Shown here: piece by piece, positions 49,704 to 57,766 of the stretch | How the letters are laid out: every line of letters begins with the position of its first letter | Position numbering within the stretch: the first letter of the stretch is position 1 | NCBI GenBank assembly: GCA_038396625.1 | Contig: CP121688.1 | Span: 372,001 to 436,000, forward strand | Length of the DNA stretch: 64,000 bases | Direction of reading: 5' to 3' | DNA from: G038396625 sp038396625 | GTDB lineage: Bacteria; Bacillota; Clostridia; Peptostreptococcales; Thermotaleaceae | Notes under the pieces: model-generated | Databases searched by the model: none | The model's input: only the letters and a program-made list of their open reading frames with translations | Told to the model about the DNA's origin: nothing | Translations under genes and position numbers: made by a program

Positions 49704-50891
49704 TTAAAAGAATTCATTAATAAAATTGTTTTTCGGTGTAAAGACTTTAGAGACCTGTTCTACAATAGAGGGTTCATGAACCGTTAGCTTATCTAATGCC
49801 ATGCTTTCCTCTACACTAAAGGCGCCAAAAATTAATTGTGCCAAGGTATTGATATCACATGAGAGATCCGTTTCATCTGTATCTAAGGAAAGAATAGAAG
49901 CCCTGCCATCTTGGATATCGATTCGAAAAGCACCCTCATTCCATGGTGCATAGATATCTTCAATTTTTATGGTGAAGGAAGTATCAAGATTTTCCTCAAA
50001 ACGACAATGGGTTAGGGTTTCTTTCATATCTACAATTCTACTGCACATAAAGGGATAAACGCTAATGGTGTTTGTAGGTTTTGGCTTGATCGTATCCCTT
50101 AATAAAAGATACGTCTTATCGGTTAAAGGGGCAGGCCATACTGCAGTGGTTGCCTGAGACTTATGGCTGTACATAAAACCAAAGATGGATTTTTGTGCCC
50201 AATGGTTTGTATAAGCCACTTCTCTAACCGTAAATTTACCATCCTTTAAGAAATAAAGAATGTAGCCTACAGGCTGAGATTCATGATCTCTTAATAAATA
50301 GGCGTAGCCTCCATAATACATTAAATCCTTTAGGATTGCATCCCAGCCTTTATGGCTTCTCTCAATATAGCCATGTTGCTGTTTTAAAAAATGTTGATAT
50401 ACATGATGGAGATCGTCAACATTCATGCCGGGATAAATGCGCTCCCAAAACCCTTCTCTTTGGCTAAGAGAATGAAGGGTTGATAAGGGAACTTCATAGC
50501 TTCGCTGGCTGTAACATAATTCCCAGCCGTAGGGTCTATAAAAGGAGGTGTCAAAGGGCATCAAAATAGAAACAAAGTGATTTCGCTGCTTCATCTCTTC
50601 AAGAGCTTTTGGAAGTAAAATTCGCATAAGTCCTTTGTTACGATAGCCAGGGTCTGTGATAACACCTACCACATAAGAGGTGTCAAAGGATTGCCCTCGA
50701 AGCTGTACTTTATAGGGGTTTAATTGCAAATAGCATATTAATTGATCTTCTACAAAAATGCCCAATGCATTTTCTGGTTTAAAAATCTCTTTAAAATACC
50801 AAGTATAAAAAGGTTCATCGGTTTCAAAGGCATATCCCCATAATGCTTTTGCTGCAGAACGATCTTTTTCTGTTAATAAGCGTGTAAACAT
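49704..50891 (-). CDS. Eis-like GNAT acetyltransferase
   Basis: A 395-residue protein of the enhanced-intracellular-survival family: two GNAT folds and a C-terminal sterol-carrier-like domain. The acetyl-CoA loop VVGVITDPGYRNKGLMRILL (V-x5-R-x2-G) and the Eis-type segment MPFDTSFYRPYGWELCY are visible. The C-terminus (LSCDINTLAQLIFGAFS) matches the SCP2-like end. Such enzymes acetylate amines in drugs or peptides; the substrate here is unknown. It follows a DUF2156 gene by 10 bases on the same strand. Confidence 0.88.
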   Translation of the reverse strand: MFTRLLTEKDRSAAKALWGYAFETDEPFYTWYFKEIFKPENALGIFVEDQLICYLQLNPYKVQLRGQSFDTSYVVGVITDPGYRNKGLMRILLPKALEEMKQRNHFVSILMPFDTSFYRPYGWELCYSQRSYEVPLSTLHSLSQREGFWERIYPGMNVDDLHHVYQHFLKQQHGYIERSHKGWDAILKDLMYYGGYAYLLRDHESQPVGYILYFLKDGKFTVREVAYTNHWAQKSIFGFMYSHKSQATTAVWPAPLTDKTYLLLRDTIKPKPTNTISVYPFMCSRIVDMKETLTHCRFEENLDTSFTIKIEDIYAPWNEGAFRIDIQDGRASILSLDTDETDLSCDINTLAQLIFGAFSVEESMALDKLTVHEPSIVEQVSKVFTPKNNFINEFF

Positions 50892-50901
50892 TGTTCTCCT
50901 C

Positions 50902-51804
50902 CTATATCATCGTTACATCATATTTTTCAATCATCTTTACAGGGCGATAAGATTTCTTGGCTTTTCTAAGATAATCAAAGCCCATATCTTCTTCACGATT
51001 GACATATTTAAAGTTTTTACATGTTTGCTGACAAAACTGTTGATTGATGGCTTGATAAAGACCTCTAATTTCTGCATTAGCTTTTTCAATGTGAATGAGA
51101 AAAGTTTGTTCATTAAGCTTTTCACCAAAAGTAAAAGCTTCTATCTTACCATCAATGCGTATGGCTGCTCCAATAATATCTAGGGCATCCATATGGGTTA
51201 AAGCTTCATAGATTGCTCTTTCTTCATTTTCTAGTAACATGGCTTGAACAGGGGTGTAGTCCCCTTCCTGTAATTGACGTGCCAAGTGCAGACATTCATC
51301 AACAAGATCTGGTGTTAATGGAATGTATTCATGAGGAATATGTTTCATAAAATAATTCCAATGATTTTTCTTTCCATGAAATTTTCTACCTTTCAATCCA
51401 ATTAAATCCTTTGATAAGTAAACATAGTCATCATTATCACGGTCACGATGAAATTTTAGGTCGTGGGGCTTGGCATCATGAAGAATTCCTACCATATGGG
51501 CAGGTAGAATTTTCATGACGAAAGGATGACCTACTTCTTCAAAACGCTGCTTCAGTATATCAAGGGTATCTGCAACTTGAACTTTATCATAATTATCTTT
51601 ACTGAGTGGTGGAAATAAAAAAGGTTTTCCATAAAAGGTACCAGCAATACACAGTAGGTCATTGATCACCTCGTAAGTATGGTTATTTAAATGTCTCCAC
51701 ATAAAAAGATTGGTAAAATTAATATCTGATGTACAATAAGGATAATGGTGGATGTATTGATTGAGTAAATCTTTGTCTTCTATACTGATACAATTTTTAA
51801 ACAT
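50902..51804 (-). CDS. DUF2156 (GNAT-like) protein
   Basis: A 300-residue soluble protein of the DUF2156 family, related to the catalytic domain of phosphatidylglycerol lysyltransferase and FemX-type aminoacyl transferases. Recognisable parts are TSDINFTNLFMWRH, the DDYVYLSKDLIGLKGRKFHGK segment and NREEDMGFDYLRKAKKSYRP near the end. I start at ATG 51804, 6 bases after AGGGAG; the frame is open for 73 more codons but those are hydrophobic read-through from a non-coding region. Probably co-transcribed with the acetyltransferase. Confidence 0.85.
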   Translation of the reverse strand: MFKNCISIEDKDLLNQYIHHYPYCTSDINFTNLFMWRHLNNHTYEVINDLLCIAGTFYGKPFLFPPLSKDNYDKVQVADTLDILKQRFEEVGHPFVMKILPAHMVGILHDAKPHDLKFHRDRDNDDYVYLSKDLIGLKGRKFHGKKNHWNYFMKHIPHEYIPLTPDLVDECLHLARQLQEGDYTPVQAMLLENEERAIYEALTHMDALDIIGAAIRIDGKIEAFTFGEKLNEQTFLIHIEKANAEIRGLYQAINQQFCQQTCKNFKYVNREEDMGFDYLRKAKKSYRPVKMIEKYDVTMI

Positions 51805-52036
51805 AAACATCTCCCTAACATAATAAATTATTCCTGACACTGTATAGTATATAGAAAAATGAAGGATCCATATACACTTTTCTTGTATACCCAAAAGAAA
51901 AAAAAATAATCGGAAATTATGGGATGAAAAGATAAGAGAATTTCTTATAAGAGTAAAAAGATACAAAATTATGTGAACCCATGGCAACAGGGGTTTGGTG
52001 TTGAAATCTCCCTTCTTATACATGATCCTATATGGG

Positions 52037-52069
52037 AAAGGACTGTATACTCATGTACACAGTCCTTTT
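52037..52069 (-). terminator. Terminator after the AGCS transporter
   Basis: AAAGGACTGT / ACAGTCCTTT stem partly extended by GTAC pairs, just past the stop codon of the minus-strand transporter. Confidence 0.65.
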
Positions 52070-52073
52070 ATAT

Positions 52074-53456
52074 TTAAGCAACATTTTTTCCATTTGCAAC
52101 AGATTTGGTTTTTTCCTTTTCTAGTTGAGCAAAATATGCTTTTGTTTCTGCCACAATGACACCACTTAGCCCAATCAAACCGATCAAATTTGGAATTGCC
52201 ATTAATCCATTCACAATATCTGCTAAAATCCAAATCAAATCTAATTTCAAAAAAGCACCTACTGCTACTAATAGAATATAGATATAACGGAAAGGTTTAA
52301 TACCTTTTACACCGAAAATATATTCTGTACATCTCTCGCCATAATAATTCCAACCCAATATGGTTGTAAAGGCAAAGAACATAAGACCAACGGTAACAAC
52401 AAATTGTCCTAATATGGGAAGTGCCTGAGTAAAGGCGGCATTGGTCATGGCTGCCCCTGCAAGATCCGATTTCCATGTTCCAGTCAAGATGAGCACCAAT
52501 CCAGTCATAGTGCATACAATAATTGTATCAAAGAAGGTACCTGTCATAGAAATCAAGCCTTGTCGTACACAGGATTTTGTTCTAGCAGCAGCGGCGGCAA
52601 TAGGAGCACTTCCCAAGCCTGATTCATTAGAGAATACCCCCCTTGCAACACCATTTCGAATAGCAAACATGACGGTTGCACCAAGGAATCCGCCCGTGGC
52701 AGCTGTAGGCGTAAAGGCACTTTTTATTACCAAAGCAATGGTCTGTGGGACCATTTTAGCGTTAAAAACAAGAATAATTAAGGCACCTATAATATATAAT
52801 ACAGCCATAAAAGGAACAATGAGCTCAGATACTCTTGAAATACTTTTAATACCTCCTAAAGTGACGAGGGCTACTAATAGGGTAAGAATAACAGAAGTAA
52901 CGAAGATAGGGAGATTCAGCGTAAGTTTGGCTGCATTGGTAATAGCATTTACTTGAGGGAAAGTACCGATCCCAAAAAAAGCTACACCGATCCCAAAGAA
53001 AGCAAACATTTTTGCAAGCCATTTTTTGCCAAGCCCTTTTTCAATATAGTACATAGGACCTCCAGACATCTGACCATTTTCATCTACGACTCTGTATTTT
53101 ACAGCCAGTAGACCTTCGGCATATTTGGTAGCCATACCGAAAAAAGCAGCCATCCACATCCAAAATAAAGCGCCAGGACCTCCAGCTTTAATGGCAGTGG
53201 CTACACCCACAATATTTCCTGTACCGATGGTTGCTGCCAAAGCAGTACATAAAGCGGCAAAGCTTGATACGTCACCTTCTCCAGTGTCGTCATCATCTTT
53301 TGAAAATAAATATTTGAGTGCCAAAGGTAGTTTAAAAATCTGTAATATACCTAACCTAAGGGTTAAATATACACCTGTACCCACCAATAAAATCAACAAA
53401 GGGGGTCCCCATACAAAAGAATCAATTTGGTTAAATAATGCAATAATTTTTTCCAC
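52074..53456 (-). CDS. Alanine/glycine:cation symporter (AGCS family)
   Basis: A 460-residue amino acid carrier with about 11 membrane segments. AGCS signatures are ALAATIGTGNIVGVATAI, GGPMYYIEKGLG, and RGVFSNESGLGSAPIAAAAA, plus the TTILGWNYYGERC segment. The protein uses Na+ or H+ to move glycine or alanine. I start at GTG 53456, 7 bases after GGAGG; the ATG 6 bases earlier abuts the ribosome site. It lies behind a tandem glycine riboswitch with a terminator, so glycine should switch it on, as for glycine-detoxifying transport. Confidence 0.94.
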   Translation of the reverse strand: MEKIIALFNQIDSFVWGPPLLILLVGTGVYLTLRLGILQIFKLPLALKYLFSKDDDDTGEGDVSSFAALCTALAATIGTGNIVGVATAIKAGGPGALFWMWMAAFFGMATKYAEGLLAVKYRVVDENGQMSGGPMYYIEKGLGKKWLAKMFAFFGIGVAFFGIGTFPQVNAITNAAKLTLNLPIFVTSVILTLLVALVTLGGIKSISRVSELIVPFMAVLYIIGALIILVFNAKMVPQTIALVIKSAFTPTAATGGFLGATVMFAIRNGVARGVFSNESGLGSAPIAAAAARTKSCVRQGLISMTGTFFDTIIVCTMTGLVLILTGTWKSDLAGAAMTNAAFTQALPILGQFVVTVGLMFFAFTTILGWNYYGERCTEYIFGVKGIKPFRYIYILLVAVGAFLKLDLIWILADIVNGLMAIPNLIGLIGLSGVIVAETKAYFAQLEKEKTKSVANGKNVA

Positions 53457-53581
53457 GTTCATTCCTCCAGTCTTATCCATTTTGTAGAAGTGATTGCACT
53501 ACTAGGGTAAAACGAAGGCTTTTAATATAATCCATGGAAAGGGTATCATAACAAAACAAAATTACATAAAATTCCAGGATT

Positions 53582-53612
53582 ATAAATAAAAGCCAAATCA
53601 AATGATTTGGCC
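53582..53612 (-). terminator. Riboswitch-controlled terminator
   Basis: Minus-strand GCCAAATCA / TGATTTGGC hairpin followed by TTTTATTTAT, between the glycine aptamers and the transporter gene. Confidence 0.85.
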
Positions 53613-53628
53613 TCTAGATATGAAAACA

Positions 53629-53800
53629 TACTCTGTCCTTTTACCTGAGAGTTTCACCGATGAAGAAAAAAATCATCGGCTTGCTCCTTCGGTGCTTTTA
53701 AAAAGTCTCTCCAGAGGCTCGTCCAACAATGGTCCCCACCTAAACCTAGGCGCCTGAAAGATTAAGCTTCTTCGGCGGATATTTCTATCGCTCTCCCATT
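53629..53800 (-). ncRNA. Tandem glycine riboswitch
   Basis: The minus strand shows two aptamers in series. The first runs GGGAGAGCG...GCCGAAGAAGC...CAGGCGCC...GGGGACC. The second runs CTCTGGAGAGAC...CACCGAAGGAGCAAGCC...GAAACTCTCAGGTAAAAGGACAGAG. The GAAACTCTCAGGTAAAAGGACAGAG class and two-copy layout are diagnostic; the pieces are quoted in part. It precedes the AGCS transporter. Confidence 0.94.
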
Positions 53801-53855
53801 GTCTTCATCCGAAATATTCAGTTGATGTCATGTACCCCTTAGGTAATGTGATAAA

Positions 53856-53884
53856 ATTTTAACATGGTATGAACAAATGTGCAA
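53856..53884 (-). promoter_or_regulatory. Promoter of riboswitch-AGCS unit
   Basis: Minus-strand TTGCAC (53884-53879), 17-base spacer, TAAAAT (53861-53856), just before the first aptamer. Confidence 0.65.
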
Positions 53885-53983
53885 TACCCTGAAGAAAAAA
53901 TGAAATATTCCAAATAATGAAACGGGGAAGAGAATCAAATATGGAGGGAAAATTTCAAAACAAACCTTCAGCAAAGAAACCGT

Positions 53984-54424
53984 TTATTTTTTATCCGAGA
54001 AACTAGCCTGGCACTTCTCACAATAACCGTATAACTCAAATTTATGATCTGTTAGGGTGAAATTTTGATCTTGAAGTTGTGGATATAAATCTTTAAGAGG
54101 ACAAAAATCAATAGGGGTTGTTTTGCCACAGCTTTTACAAATGATGTGATGATGATGGGCATCGTGACAAATAAGTTCATAACGAAAAACGCCATTGTAG
54201 ACGTTTGTTTTATGGATCATTTCTATTTTTTCTAGCATTTCTAAATTGCGATAAATGGTAGAAAAATTAGTTTGCTGGCAGCGTTTTTTAACCTGTAAAT
54301 ATATTTCTTCAGCAGATAGAAAGTGATTTTTATACTGAAATAACACCTGTAAAATAGCCTTGCGCTGATTGGTTAGTTTATAGCCTTTTTGCTTTAATCT
54401 TTGTTCAACAGATTTTAAATGCAT
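53984..54424 (-). CDS. Fur-family metal-dependent regulator
   Basis: A 146-residue Fur/Zur/PerR-type repressor. The winged helix (KGYKLTNQRKAILQVLF; FSTIYRNLEMLEKI) is followed by the metal-binding half: HDAHHHHIICKSCGKTTPIDFC and a second CxxC, YCEKCQ, forming the structural zinc site. The subtype is not certain; the nearby zinc transporter makes a Zur role plausible. I start at ATG 54424, 8 bases after AGGAG; GTG 54433 abuts that site. Confidence 0.92.
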   Translation of the reverse strand: MHLKSVEQRLKQKGYKLTNQRKAILQVLFQYKNHFLSAEEIYLQVKKRCQQTNFSTIYRNLEMLEKIEMIHKTNVYNGVFRYELICHDAHHHHIICKSCGKTTPIDFCPLKDLYPQLQDQNFTLTDHKFELYGYCEKCQASFSDKK

Positions 54425-54493
54425 TTTATACACTCCTAGTCATGTTCTACTCTTATTCTATAATAGCTTGCGGAGGTATTCAACATTTATCCT

Positions 54494-54521
54494 TTGCCAT
54501 CTAGAGGATGTTTGATATAAT
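54494..54521 (+). promoter_or_regulatory. Promoter of the TelA/TerD-type cluster
   Basis: TTGCCA at 54494-54499, 16-base spacer, TATAAT at 54516-54521, giving a leader of about 110 bases. Confidence 0.65.
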
Positions 54522-54567
54522 GAAAGTAAAATCGGAAAAATAAGACAGATATAGAGACGAAGGAAAT

Positions 54568-54618
54568 ATGATGATGAGAAATTTTGACAATTATGCTGAA
54601 AAAAAGATATTGTTTTAA
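54568..54618 (+). CDS. Possible 16-residue leader peptide
   Basis: MMMRNFDNYAEKKILF, with GAAGGA 5 bases upstream, lying in the leader of the TelA cluster and ending 21 bases before the first gene. Weak support; may be chance. Confidence 0.25.
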   Translation: MMMRNFDNYAEKKILF

Positions 54619-54639
54619 TTCACAGATTTCCTAAAGGAT

Positions 54640-55113
54640 GTGATTGAAATATTTCATTTATTCAAGAGGAAAAATCATATACAAGAAGAATCAATCAACC
54701 ACGAAACACCTCAGGAAAAACTACAAACAACCACAGTATTAGAGGATGCGAAAAAATCACTGCAAACTATTGAAGCAATGGTTCCTAGAATAAAAGATCC
54801 TTTTCTTTTCTCAAATCTCATTTCCTTTATTGCTTATTACTTTTTTATTTTAGAATTTTACACGAAAAATATAGAGGAGATTATATCTGTAAAAGAGTTA
54901 TTGTTTCTAAAATACATCGATATGATCCAAGAAATACTCTTGCATTTCGAAGAAAATATTGATACCCAGGAACAACAAGAGACATTATACGATACGCTTT
55001 CTGGTATCAATGAAAAATTATATGCCACGATTCAGAATATTAAAGAACAACAGACACTAAACTTACATGTAGACTTAAAGACGATACAGGATTTGATACA
55101 GTCAGATTTTTAG
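54640..55113 (+). CDS. Hypothetical protein, possibly XpaC-like partner of TelA
   Basis: A 157-residue helical protein beginning at GTG 54640 (AAAGG very close; an ATT start at 54643 is conceivable). It has one hydrophobic stretch, FSNLISFIAYYFFILEFY (about 58-75), and otherwise acidic helices. In Bacillus and Clostridium TelA/YaaN proteins are often encoded beside XpaC-type proteins, and the position fits, but the sequence itself does not let me confirm the family. It is 16 bases before telA-like gene. Confidence 0.65.
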   Translation: MIEIFHLFKRKNHIQEESINHETPQEKLQTTTVLEDAKKSLQTIEAMVPRIKDPFLFSNLISFIAYYFFILEFYTKNIEEIISVKELLFLKYIDMIQEILLHFEENIDTQEQQETLYDTLSGINEKLYATIQNIKEQQTLNLHVDLKTIQDLIQSDF

Positions 55114-55129
55114 AAAGGAGCGAAAAAAC

Positions 55130-56311
55130 ATGAGCTTTCAGGATCTATTAAATTCAGTGGAACCCGGCGAAAATACTGCACAAAACTTGGAGAAAAAAGA
55201 ACTAACGACTTTAGAAGAAGTAGAAAAGATTGATAGGGTACAGGAAAAGCCTCAAATTTCTGTAGACTTATCTAAATTCAATCAACAGGAGATTCAGACG
55301 TTAAATAAGCTGAAAGAAGAACTAGATATAACCAATAGCAATCAGATTATTTCCTTTGGGGCAGGGATTCAAGGGAATATTGCAAAATTTGCAGATGGAA
55401 TTTTAGAGGGGGTCAGAACAAAAGATACTGGAGAGGTTGGTAAAAACTTAACATCTCTCTTATCTACAATCCAGCAGGTGGATGTAGAGAAACTACAGGA
55501 AAAAGAATCTTTTGGAGATAAAATCCCTTTTTTTAAACGTATTAAAAAAAATTTAAGTAATACCAAAATACAATTAACCAATGTAACAGAAACAGTAGAT
55601 CAAATTGTCGTTTCTTTAGACAGCGCAAGAAAAGAACTCATTCGAGATGTGAATGTCTTAGATGCCTTATACAACAAAAACTTAGAATATCTTCATCAGC
55701 TACAGCTATATATTGGTGCTGGAGAAGTAAAATATCAAGAATTAAAAGAAACCATATTGGTAGCATTACAAAAAAAGGCACAACAAACCCAAGATATGCT
55801 AGATATTCAAAAATTTAATGATTTTAGTCAAATGCTTAATGAGATGGAAAAACGAATCCATGATCTACGATTAAGTAGAGAAATCGCCATACAAACCTTA
55901 CCGCAAATTCGATTGATTCAAAACAACGATAGAATATTGGCGAATAAAATTCAATCTAGTATTTTAACAACGATTCCTATTTGGAAAAATCAGATTGCAT
56001 TGGCGATTTCTTTAGACAAACAAAAAACAGCTTTAGAACTACAGAAAAAAGTTTCTGATACCACAGAAAATATGTTAAAGCAGAATGCTGAGTTGTTAAA
56101 AATGAATTCTCTAGAGATTGCAAAAGAAAGTGAAAGAGGGATTATCAGCATAGAAACCTTAAGAGAAACCCATACAAAATTGCTGGAAACCATAGAAGGT
56201 TCTATGAAAATTTATGAAGAAGGTCGTCAAAAACGAAGTGCTATTGAAAAAGAATTAATAGAGCTGGAAAATATTCAAAAACAAAAACTGTTGGCGGCGC
56301 AGAACCGATAA
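55130..56311 (+). CDS. TelA/YaaN-family protein (toxic anion resistance)
   Basis: A 393-residue soluble coiled-coil protein. The TelA family features are the FGAGIQGNIAKFADGILEGVRTKDTGEVG segment, the basic FFKRIKKN motif, and long helices to the end (IWKNQIALAISLDKQKTALELQKKVSDTT; MLKQNAELLK). The family is linked to tellurite, nisin and cell-envelope stress resistance with unclear biochemistry. AGAAAGGAG precedes the ATG. It is the core of a four-gene cluster. Confidence 0.88.
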   Translation: MSFQDLLNSVEPGENTAQNLEKKELTTLEEVEKIDRVQEKPQISVDLSKFNQQEIQTLNKLKEELDITNSNQIISFGAGIQGNIAKFADGILEGVRTKDTGEVGKNLTSLLSTIQQVDVEKLQEKESFGDKIPFFKRIKKNLSNTKIQLTNVTETVDQIVVSLDSARKELIRDVNVLDALYNKNLEYLHQLQLYIGAGEVKYQELKETILVALQKKAQQTQDMLDIQKFNDFSQMLNEMEKRIHDLRLSREIAIQTLPQIRLIQNNDRILANKIQSSILTTIPIWKNQIALAISLDKQKTALELQKKVSDTTENMLKQNAELLKMNSLEIAKESERGIISIETLRETHTKLLETIEGSMKIYEEGRQKRSAIEKELIELENIQKQKLLAAQNR

Positions 56312-56338
56312 AACACCGACAAAATAAGGGTGATGGAA

Positions 56339-57145
56339 ATGAATAAAAAAGAATGTTTACAGCTTATTGAAAAATATTTTGAGTTGGAGAGCTTTGTAAG
56401 AGATTTAAAAGCTCCTGATTTTCAAATAAAAAGTCATATATTTTATTTTAGAGGATTGTTTAAGGATATTCAGGAATTAAGAATTCTTAGAGTCCGATCA
56501 AAAAATAAAGAGGATCATATTATATTTGATATTTACTATGTTTCTGGAATGCTTGAAGGATTGTACCATGGATATTTTCGCATAAAACCCGAGTCTCCTA
56601 TGGCAAAAAAAGTTTTTGAAAATATGAGTAGGGTATGTACCGATTTAGGATATTATCTTTATGATGTGTATCGAAATAGTGATTTTTTAAAAATCTATTT
56701 AATCTCAGGGAATTTACAAAATGCCCTTGAGCAAAGTAAACATAAGGATTTTCATCTTGCTTTTGAGGAAATCAAAAAATTAAGCTACACAGAAATTGCA
56801 GGTTATGAAGCAAAAGATCTCTATAAGGGGTTACTGAGAAGAGATGATTTACAAAAACATATTACAAATTTCATAGATTTTAATGCAAAATGTTCAGAAA
56901 AAGTAAAGATGTTTTTGATTACTTTATTATCCCATCCCTATAGGGATCATGTATGTTTGATCCATCATGGAATGCATATCAAAAACTTTATTCATATCGA
57001 TACGAGAAAAATTTTTTTCCATGGAGATAATACAATGCCTATCTATGGTCTATTAGATTATGCGGTAGCGCAGGATTTTATTTTGTTTATAAGATTAGAA
57101 TTTGATTTTGAAGGCGGAGGTAATATTGGAAAAACCATTGGTTAG
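56339..57145 (+). CDS. Unknown protein of the TelA/TerD cluster
   Basis: A 268-residue protein I do not recognise. It is soluble, mixed alpha/beta. An N-terminal FYFRGLFKDIQELRILRVR part is followed by a helical middle and a C-terminal beta-rich domain (CLIHHGMHIKNFIHIDTRKIFFHGDNTMPIYGLLDYAV). I take ATG 56339, 8 bases after AAGGG; GTG 56330 and ATG 56333 overlap the site. It overlaps the TerD-like gene by 20 bases, indicating coupling. Its place between TelA and TerD suggests a new component of that system. Confidence 0.8.
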   Translation: MNKKECLQLIEKYFELESFVRDLKAPDFQIKSHIFYFRGLFKDIQELRILRVRSKNKEDHIIFDIYYVSGMLEGLYHGYFRIKPESPMAKKVFENMSRVCTDLGYYLYDVYRNSDFLKIYLISGNLQNALEQSKHKDFHLAFEEIKKLSYTEIAGYEAKDLYKGLLRRDDLQKHITNFIDFNAKCSEKVKMFLITLLSHPYRDHVCLIHHGMHIKNFIHIDTRKIFFHGDNTMPIYGLLDYAVAQDFILFIRLEFDFEGGGNIGKTIG

Positions 57146-57686
57146 AGGAGAAAAGATTATTATAAGCAAATTTGAAGATTCCTTACAAAGCTTTATATTA
57201 GATTTTTCATGTCCACATAGACAAGAGGATATATTCGATGTGGATGTTTTTGCTTTTATGATAAATGGTCAAAATCAAGTTGCTAAAAAGAATATTATTT
57301 TTTATAACCAACCTATGAGTACCTGTGGTAGTCTAGCTTATCATGGGGATCAAGATCACAAGAAGATGAAAAAAACATTTACAGTAGATTTAAAAAAAGT
57401 ACCTGCAAATATCGAAAAAATTGCTTTTGCCTGTTCCTTCTATAAAGAGATGTCAAAAGAAAAACACATCATCTATCCAAAAATCTGCTTGCAAGTCTAT
57501 GATAAAATTATGAATGAAGCTGTTTTTGAACTAGAGGAAGAGGTGGACCTTATAAACAGCAAATCCATGATCTTCGGTGATATCTATAGATATAAAGGAA
57601 ATTGGAAGTTTAATACTGTAAAATACCAGCACCAAGAGCATTTACTGTATTGGATGCGAGAAATTTATACTCTATATATCATATAA
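57126..57686 (+). CDS. TerD-family stress protein lacking the calcium motif
   Basis: A 186-residue protein starting at TTG 57126, 5 bases after GGAGG; the start MEKPLVRGEKIIISK fits TerD (L-x-x-G-x-K-I-x-L). It continues with VDVFAFMINGQNQVAKKNIIFYNQPMS, CGSLAYHGDQDHKKMKKTF and VDLKKVPANIEKIAFACSFY, all in TerD order. Where TerD proteins normally have a GDGDDE-like calcium-binding motif, this one has DHKKMKK, so the classic Ca2+ site appears lost. Last gene of the cluster. Confidence 0.8.
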   Translation: MEKPLVRGEKIIISKFEDSLQSFILDFSCPHRQEDIFDVDVFAFMINGQNQVAKKNIIFYNQPMSTCGSLAYHGDQDHKKMKKTFTVDLKKVPANIEKIAFACSFYKEMSKEKHIIYPKICLQVYDKIMNEAVFELEEEVDLINSKSMIFGDIYRYKGNWKFNTVKYQHQEHLLYWMREIYTLYII

Positions 57687-57687
57687 T

Positions 57688-57714
57688 AAGGAGCGGCTTA
57701 CAACCGTTCCTTTG
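57688..57714 (+). terminator. Terminator after TerD-like gene
   Basis: AAGGAGCGG / CCGTTCCTT hairpin (one G-U pair) immediately after the stop. Confidence 0.6.
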
Positions 57715-57728
57715 AACTTATCTAAAAA

Positions 57729-57760
57729 GAAAAAACTCCTGCAAAAAAAAAGGGCAGGAG
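57729..57760 (-). terminator. Terminator after dapL
   Basis: Minus-strand CTCCTGC / GCAGGAG hairpin followed by TTTTTTC. Confidence 0.8.
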
Positions 57761-57766
57761 AGGGAG

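Noticed and set aside
51805..52023. A 73-residue hydrophobic N-terminal extension of the DUF2156 protein
   Set aside because: It has no ribosome site at its start, is not like the family, and a good start with AGGGAG exists at 51804.
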